Part shown: piece by piece, positions 1 through 5,300 of the stretch
Layout: every line of letters begins with the position of its first letter
Numbering within the stretch: the first letter of the stretch is position 1
Source of the DNA: Candidatus Aenigmatarchaeota archaeon
Lineage (GTDB): Archaea > Aenigmatarchaeota > Aenigmatarchaeia > QMZS01
Direction of reading: 5' to 3'
Assembly (NCBI GenBank): GCA_003663295.1
Contig: QMZS01000056.1
Coordinates: forward strand, 1-6,213
DNA length: 6,213 nt
Made by a program: the position numbers and the translations under genes
The notes under the pieces: generated by a model
The model's input: only the letters and a program-made list of their open reading frames with translations
Told to the model about the DNA's origin: nothing
Database searches by the model: none

Positions 1-949
1 CGGCAAGTTTCTTAACTCCTCCTGGGAAAACAACAATATATTTTAGAAGATCAAAAACAGCTTTATTTATTACTTCTTGCACTCCTGTAGAACCAAATTT
101 TTTCAGAATTTTTTTGATTTTCTCCAGAGCCTCTCTTTGCTTATCTGTAACTTTACCTATTATCTTGAAATCATTATCTCCAGGAATGTATTTAATTAGT
201 TTGTTTTTTTCCGCTTCCTTTAAGGCAAGTTCTGCCTCAGCCGAACACGGAATTGCTCCTATTTTAATTAAATCTTTAATCCATTTCTCCGACTCTACTT
301 TATCAACTTTGTTTGCAGCAATTATTATTGGATTTATTTTTTCCCTTAATTTCTTTACAAAATCAAATTTGTTTTCATATGACCATGTTTTAACCCTTTC
401 TGTAAAATTTAATTTTTTTATTGTCTCTGAAACTAATGAAGTTGAAACCTTCAAACCGGATAACTGCTTTGCTATATCTTTTACATCATTAATTTTTTTC
501 CAATTTCTTTCAAGAATTGATAAAAACCAATAATTTATTTCATCCTCTAAAAATTTTACATCCTCTAATGGATTGTGATCTAAACATTCTCTTCCATTAC
601 TATCTGTTGTTCCAGAAGCATCAACAACATGAATTAAGCAATCTGCCTGCCTTAAATCATCTAAGAATTTATTTCCCATCCCTCTTCCTTTGTGAGCACC
701 AGGAACAAGTCCTGCAACATCAATTAATTCAACTGGAACAAATCTGTTTCCTTCTATGCAAAAACCAACTCTTGGGTTGCATTTTACTTTGAAAAATTTC
801 TCTGGGCATTCTATTCTAACAAAACCAAAGCCAATATTTGGATTAATTGTTGTGAAAGGAAAATTTCCTATTTTTGCATTGATTAAAGTTGCAGCCCTAA
901 AAAAAGTTGATTTTCCAGAATTTGGTTTCCCAACAATCCCTATCTTCAT
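1..949 (-). CDS. ychF: YchF/OLA1-family translation-associated P-loop NTPase, archaeal type (C-terminus cut by window edge)
   Basis: This is an Obg-superfamily nucleotide hydrolase; the family is associated with ribosomes and acts in the cytoplasm. I translated 316 residues from ATG at 947-949. The frame is open to the left edge. Visible motifs are the P-loop GKPNSGKST (residues 7-15), the YchF-type segment with CNPR (57-60), the G3 motif DVAGLVPGA (77-85) followed by KGRGMGN, the G4 motif NKVD (213-216) and the G5-like CSAEAE (235-240). Residues 115-205 form the charged helical insertion typical of archaeal members. The fragment ends in YIVVFPGG, which matches the start of the TGS domain, so roughly 75-85 residues are missing, judging by the usual 390-400. 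The start is firm because the P-loop begins at residue 7. The NKxD-type G4 is of interest because OLA1/bacterial YchF proteins have altered G4 motifs and prefer ATP. This copy may therefore bind GTP, which is an inference. It is divergent from the pilin-like gene 26 bases away. Confidence 0.93.
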   Translation of the reverse strand, partial: MKIGIVGKPNSGKSTFFRAATLINAKIGNFPFTTINPNIGFGFVRIECPEKFFKVKCNPRVGFCIEGNRFVPVELIDVAGLVPGAHKGRGMGNKFLDDLRQADCLIHVVDASGTTDSNGRECLDHNPLEDVKFLEDEINYWFLSILERNWKKINDVKDIAKQLSGLKVSTSLVSETIKKLNFTERVKTWSYENKFDFVKKLREKINPIIIAANKVDKVESEKWIKDLIKIGAIPCSAEAELALKEAEKNKLIKYIPGDNDFKIIGKVTDKQREALEKIKKILKKFGSTGVQEVINKAVFDLLKYIVVFPGGVKKLA

Positions 950-975
950 AAATATTTAATTATTTTTCCCTAATT
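950..975. promoter_or_regulatory. Divergent intergenic region, candidate promoters for ychF and the pilin-like gene
   Basis: Only 26 bases separate the two divergent ATG codons, and they are almost pure A/T. On the plus strand a TATA-like ATAAATATTTAA spans 948-959, centred about 23 bases before the plus-strand ATG. That is near the distance expected for a leaderless archaeal transcript. For ychF a weaker ATAATTA lies about 22-28 bases upstream of its ATG and overlaps the pilin-like start codon. No Shine-Dalgarno sequence is evident for either gene. The AT-rich background makes such matches easy to find by chance. Confidence 0.35.
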
Positions 976-1257
976 ATGCGTGGATATTTATTCTCATTGG
1001 AAGTTCTAATTGCTGTTATTATTCTGATGTTTCCTGTTCTTACTATTAGTCTAAATCAAATGGAATTGAATAACAAGAATGAAAAAATATACAATGCTTT
1101 GGAGTTGCTTGAAAAAGAAAATAAATTAGATGAAATAGAAAATAGTTTGGATGTAGATTTCAATCTTTCAGTTTCACCTGAATGCAATGGAAACGAGATG
1201 TATTATCTTGTTGTTTCTGGAACAAACAAATTTAAAGTTATAAAGATTTGTTATTGA
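976..1257 (+). CDS. Small prepilin-like (class III signal peptide type) membrane protein
   Basis: This 93-residue protein starts MRGYLFSLEV. A short basic segment with Arg-Gly is followed directly by a hydrophobic helix (about residues 10-26) that carries a Glu at its start (SLE, residues 7-9). This layout is typical of archaeal type IV pilin-like proteins cut by an archaeal prepilin peptidase just before the helix. Cleavage after Gly3, or one residue later, would place the Glu at +6 or +5. After the helix come a charged, helix-prone stretch (28-58) and a small beta-like tail with Cys70 and Cys92, which could form a disulfide outside the cell. It is short for a pilin. It could be a minor pilin, a pseudopilin, or an unrelated protein with an N-terminal anchor. 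No pilus ATPase or membrane platform gene is in view. Its stop is 4 bases from the convergent stop of the regulator. There is no Shine-Dalgarno sequence, so a leaderless transcript is likely. Confidence 0.7.
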   Translation: MRGYLFSLEVLIAVIILMFPVLTISLNQMELNNKNEKIYNALELLEKENKLDEIENSLDVDFNLSVSPECNGNEMYYLVVSGTNKFKVIKICY

Positions 1258-1261
1258 TCTT

Positions 1262-1963
1262 TCAAAAATTAGAATCTCTCAACTTCTTGATCAAACTTTC
1301 TGTTGTAGAAACATAAGAAATTGCAAGGGGCAGTCTTTCAAGTTTTGCAATTCTTAAAGCAATTTCATCTGCCTTTTTTATTCCATGCAGAACAACCAAT
1401 CCTGGCCTTAAGTTTGTTAATCTTATAGCCACTAAAGGAGACCTTCCTCTTTCTAAATTTGTAAATATCAAGCAATGCTTATTTATTAAAGGGGCTATTC
1501 TTGATAACTCAAGAGGTGAAAAATTTATTATTGCTTCTTTGCTATTTATCAAGGAATATCCATAAATATCTCTATCTTCAAACTTGTAGCAAGGTTCTCC
1601 ATGAATCTGCGACAAGAAATCTTTAATTCTTACAGGTTTTTCAAAATCTTTTCTTATAAAAATAGAGGATTTGAAATCATGACTTTTGTAAATGGTTGAA
1701 AATTCATTAACAATTTTTCCTCCTCTTTTTAAATCTGTATTTATAATTGCATTAACAAATTTTAAAATTATTTTTGTCCCAGGTGATTTTCTTCTTCCTG
1801 ATTCATAATCAGAGATTACGCTTGCACTCATATTTAGTTCTTTTGATAACTCGGTCTGAGAAATCTTGAACAATTGTCTCCATTTCTTAATTGTCTCCCA
1901 GGGGGTTTTTGAAAGAACAATTTCTCCTGCAATTTTCTTTTTTAGTTCATCTATCTCTTCCAT
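1262..1963 (-). CDS. XRE-family helix-turn-helix transcriptional regulator with conserved archaeal C-terminal domain
   Basis: A DNA-binding Cro/C1-type HTH is followed by a C-terminal domain of unknown ligand. Counting from the longer start at 1978 (238 residues), the HTH covers about residues 26-80. It contains WRQLFKISQTELSKEL (helices 1-2) and SASVISDYESGRRKSPG (recognition helix and following turn). Residues 100-233 are an alpha/beta domain with RGRSPLVAIRL, RPGLVVLHG and LPLAISYVS, which resembles archaeal conserved regulators I associate from memory with COG1709. I favour the internal Met at 1961-1963 (233 residues, MEEIDELKKK). A TATA-like box centred near 1988 lies about 25 bases upstream of it, which suits a leaderless transcript. 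From 1978 the spacing would be only about 10 bases. The five extra residues (MSFLF) are hydrophobic and look like untranslated leader. It is divergent from rps28e, so it may regulate that operon or itself; this is inferred from position only. Confidence 0.82.
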   Translation of the reverse strand: MEEIDELKKKIAGEIVLSKTPWETIKKWRQLFKISQTELSKELNMSASVISDYESGRRKSPGTKIILKFVNAIINTDLKRGGKIVNEFSTIYKSHDFKSSIFIRKDFEKPVRIKDFLSQIHGEPCYKFEDRDIYGYSLINSKEAIINFSPLELSRIAPLINKHCLIFTNLERGRSPLVAIRLTNLRPGLVVLHGIKKADEIALRIAKLERLPLAISYVSTTESLIKKLRDSNF

Positions 1964-1983
1964 AAATAAGAAACTCATTTTAG

Positions 1984-1995
1984 AATATTAAATTA
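1984..1995. promoter_or_regulatory. Candidate shared bidirectional TATA element between the regulator and the eS28-eL24 operon
   Basis: The sequence AATATTAAATTA reads as TTTAATAT on the minus strand (1985-1992) and as ATATTAAA on the plus strand. Its centre (about 1988) is about 25 bases from the regulator ATG at 1963 and about 25 bases from the eS28 ATG at 2013. An archaeal TATA box is usually centred 26-27 bases before the transcription start, so both transcripts would begin at or next to their start codons. The position and sequence are seen directly; the promoter role is inferred. Confidence 0.5.
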
Positions 1996-2012
1996 TTTAG
2001 GTTTATCAATAT

Positions 2013-2201
2013 ATGGCAGAAGCAGCAGAAGTAATTAGAGTGATTAAAAGAGAGGGGCCAAAAGGAATAAGTATTGTTAAGTGTAAATTATTGGAAGGGG
2101 ATAAAAAAAATAAAATTCTTGAAAGGGCTGTAATTGGGAAAATTAAGGTTGGAGATATTATTTATTTAAAGGAAACAGAAATGGAAACTTTAAGTGTTTA
2201 A
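2013..2201 (+). CDS. rps28e: 30S ribosomal protein eS28
   Basis: This 62-residue protein is eS28, a small-subunit protein found only in archaea and eukaryotes. It has an OB-fold-like beta barrel and sits on the head of the 30S subunit near the mRNA exit path. The family pattern is clear: AEVIRVIKREGPKGISIVKC at the N-terminal half, KNKILERAVIGKIKVGDIIY (the strongly conserved R-x-V-x-G-x-(I/V)-x-(V/I)-G-D-I core) and the acidic ending LKETEME. Length is close to the usual 65-75. The gene starts at the ATG preceded by an A/T-rich leader. AGGT sits 10 bases upstream, too weak and far to be a convincing Shine-Dalgarno sequence. eL24 follows after 2 bases, so the two genes are surely co-transcribed. 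Confidence 0.95.
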   Translation: MAEAAEVIRVIKREGPKGISIVKCKLLEGDKKNKILERAVIGKIKVGDIIYLKETEMETLSV

Positions 2202-2203
2202 TT

Positions 2204-2359
2204 ATGCCAAAATGCTCTTATTGTGGGAAGAATCTAAAAAAAGGTTCTGGAGTGATGTTTGTAAACAATAAAGGCCAGATTTTCTATTTTTGCTCTTCAA
2301 AGTGCAGAAAATATTTTAAAATGGGAAGAAAAAAAGGAAAATGGGCAGAGAAGAAATAA
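2204..2359 (+). CDS. rpl24e: 50S ribosomal protein eL24 (zinc-ribbon)
   Basis: A 51-residue reading frame, MPKCSYCGKN to WAEKK, that is eL24, a zinc-binding large-subunit protein near the interface with the small subunit. The zinc site is complete: Cys4-x2-Cys7 and Cys30-x3-Cys34 (FCSSKC). The aromatic strand GQIFYF before the second pair and the conserved GKW near the end (residues 45-47) are also typical. At 51 residues it is slightly shorter than usual archaeal copies (about 55-65), missing a few C-terminal residues. It begins 2 bases after the eS28 stop without its own Shine-Dalgarno sequence, so translational coupling is likely. The pair eS28-eL24 is a conserved archaeal cluster, often preceded by eL8 (L7Ae) and followed by ndk; neither is present here. 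Confidence 0.95.
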   Translation: MPKCSYCGKNLKKGSGVMFVNNKGQIFYFCSSKCRKYFKMGRKKGKWAEKK

Positions 2360-2372
2360 AATTATTTCTTCT
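2349..2372. repeat. Perfect 24-base inverted repeat at convergent gene ends
   Basis: The arm AGAAGAAATAA (2349-2359) and its exact reverse complement TTATTTCTTCT (2362-2372) are separated by AA. Each arm contains the last codons and TAA stop of one of the two convergent genes (eL24 and the surface protein), both ending Lys-Lys-stop. The arms are A/T-rich, so a hairpin would be weak. In each direction, however, the transcript runs into a U-rich stretch just past its own stop, which is the usual archaeal termination signal. It may be a bidirectional transcription end, or it may be a by-product of similar lysine codons. Confidence 0.45.
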
Positions 2373-5300
2373 TATAAACTAAAAAATAATACCCTAATCC
2401 TGCTAAAATAATTATTGCTATTATGGCAACATAAATCCAAGAATAATCTTTCTTTTTAATTTCTTCTGGTTTCTCTGCAGTAACAGGAGCAGGATTGCAA
2501 GTTAAAGAAGTTGAATTGCAACCATATTCACAGATTTCAATTGTTTGCCATTTATTGTTTCTGCATTCTTGTAAATTGTTGTTTAAACATCTCTTTTCTC
2601 CTTCAGTGCAAATTTTTTCTTCTATGATTTTTTCTTCAAAACTTTCAGCATAGAATTCCGCAGAAGTTTCATTTATTAAACTTGCATCTTTCTCTCCATC
2701 AACTTCATAAGTTATGGTTAACTCCTCTCCCTCTGAAACTTCAGGATAAACAAAAGCGTATTCCGGGTCTTTTTCAACAATCTCAACTGTTGCTTTAGGT
2801 GCCGTAACTGTAATCAAATCGCTTGAATTTGCAAAGGTTTTCGGAACAGAATCATAAACAATGAAATTCTTTGCTTTCTTCTTTCCTTTATATTTTATTT
2901 TTAATTCCAATTTTGATTTGTTTTGCTCTACTTTGAAATTTCTTGTTGCCTCCAAGTCTGCTACAATAGAAGCAGATAATCTTAATAAATTTTCTATTGC
3001 TTGCTCACTCATTTTTCCAATTCCTAAAACTTTCTCCAAAGCTGCCTGTAACTTTGTGTTATTCCTTAAACCAACTCCAGGAACTAAACTTAATTTCTTT
3101 GTTGCATTTTTTGCTTTCGCTACTCCTGGAACTCCACCAGCACCTCCTCCACCTCCTCCTCCGCCATCACCTTTTTCTCCTTCTGCAGTTCCAGGATTTG
3201 ACATCCAAACTGAGAAATCGCAAGGAACTTTCCATACACAATAATCACCCGCAGAACTTATAAGTACTGCTTCATCTGTTCTATCTTCACACTTACTTAT
3301 ATCAATTACTCCATCTACAGGGTCTGGGCAATGCCACAATTTCTCGCAATTACCTCCTCCTTTTGGAACTTTTATTGTACAATTAATATCTGTATATGCT
3401 CCTATTTTGCTTATTATTCTATCATAATCTTCTGAATTCATTCCAACATAACCAGCAGATTTTCCATCAGAGGTTTTTGCAGTATCCATTGTTACATTTG
3501 GTTCATCAAAACTACTGCCTCTTACATCTTCTATTATTACTGCGGTCTCATTTTCCGCTAATAATGGGATGTCTGTTATATTTTTATAATCTATTTTTTT
3601 CCTGGCAACACCACAAGCTCCTTTTTCTCCTGGAATTATAGCATAGCAGTCTGGACAATCTTTTTTACTTTCACTTGCCGCGGTTGTAAAGTTAAGACAT
3701 GCAGAAACTGCGCAATTTCCAGAAGAATCGCAGATTTTTATTTTATAGTAATAGGTTGTTCCATTTGTTAGATTATAACCAAGTTTTTGTGGATTGAAAT
3801 TGAAGTTGTCTATTGGTCCATCATGCCAATTTTTGTAATCATTTTTAGTTTTACTATCTAAAAGAGCAGGATCTAGTATTGTTTTGTTAATAATTTCACA
3901 ACTGCTATCATTGTAGTAAAATTGAATTGTTCCATTTGCAGGCTCGTTTGTGTCATATTTTATAAATGCTGCATCAGGATATTTAAATACTTTATACCAA
4001 GTTAGTGATGGTGCGGTTGTATCATTAGCCATTTGGCTTTTTCCAATACAATTTGGTGCAAATTTGCAATCAGGGTCATCACAATCAACTAAACCATCTT
4101 CGTCCTCATCAACACCAGTTTCAAAACAATCCTCATGTTTTATAAATCCTCCGCTCTTGTAGAATATAAAACAATCGGGATCATTTTCTGAGACAAAACC
4201 ATCACCATCCATATCAACACCAGGGGTTAAACAATCCTCAAACTTGAAATCAATTGCACCAGGAGTATAGAAACCAGGTCCTGCTGTATCAGAAGGTGAA
4301 CTTTCTGTTCCTTTTTTGCCTGCAGTTGCCACATAAATTCTCATTTCTTCTCCAGGAACAAATAAATTTGTAAACTTCTCTAAATCATCTTTGTTAACTG
4401 CAATCATTAACCCACCTGTCTCAGAACACATCAATGTTCTCCATCCTGTTAATTTAATATCAGCAACAACCCAATCATTATCTTTGCATCTATAAGCGGT
4501 TCTTGTTTCTTTTACTTCTCCATCCTCCAATTTTACCTCATATTTAAAGAAGAACTCATAACCTTCTTGATCAGGATCGTCCCACAACCAGCAATTGCCT
4601 GTTTTATTTCCGTCTGTATCTAAATATAAATAGAATTTAATTGGATTTGTTCCTGTTCCGCTGTCTGTTATTTCCTGTGTTCCCATTGGTCCTTGTTTAA
4701 CTATTTTCTTTCCTTTACACAAAGCAGCATTCTCTAAGGATTCTACACTTGCACCAAAACCATAATTATCAGGCATCTCTCTCATTCCAAATCCGCAAAT
4801 ATCCAATTCTTTAGCAATATTTTCATCTTTGCTTCCTGGTCCGCATTCATCAAAACCTAATTCAACAGGAGCCTCCTCCATCCCTTTAAACATTGTTTTT
4901 ATCATTTTCGGCTCGCAGAAACCTTCTCTCCAAGCACATACCTTTTCTGCATTGCAAGAACTCATATTTGATTTATTAAAGCACATTGGTTCACAATGAG
5001 GCCCTCTCCACTCACAACCATATTGAGAATACTTTGCACATTCTGTCTGATTATATTCTGCCTGACACATTCCCTGACAATCTGGCTGTGTGCATTCACA
5101 CCAACCTCCCCACACCCAATAACAACCACCATAATGGTTTGGGTCAGTATTACAATCACTTTCATTCTGATACCATCCGCAAGAGAATATCTTCAAGTCA
5201 CACCATCCATTATTTGGGTCTCCTTTCCAACTACAATAAGTATTATTATTACAAGCTTCTGGACCTTGATTTGTTAAATTAAAGCAAACTTCATCATTCA

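Noticed and set aside
114..959. Plus-strand open frames across the ychF region
   Set aside because: They run opposite to a gene with clear P-loop, G3, G4 and G5 motifs, and their translations are low-complexity Phe/Ser/Leu-rich sequence without family features.
1258..1261. Terminator between the pilin-like gene and the regulator
   Set aside because: Only 4 bases separate the convergent stops, and I see no strong T-run or hairpin on either side that could be called with confidence.
2002..2013. TTTATCAATATA as the TATA box of rps28e
   Set aside because: It touches the start codon, so a transcript starting 26 bases downstream would lose the start. The box near 1988 has the right distance.
2861..3263. 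Plus-strand frames with a proline-rich run near 3142-3165
   Set aside because: The proline/leucine run is the complement of the Gly8 linker of the minus-strand surface gene. The frames have no other coding sign.
4962..5282. Overlapping open frames on both strands inside the Cys repeat array
   Set aside because: They are alternative readings of the repeat-coding DNA, with compositions typical of shadow frames (His/Ile/Thr-rich or Val/Cys-rich) and no recognisable domain.
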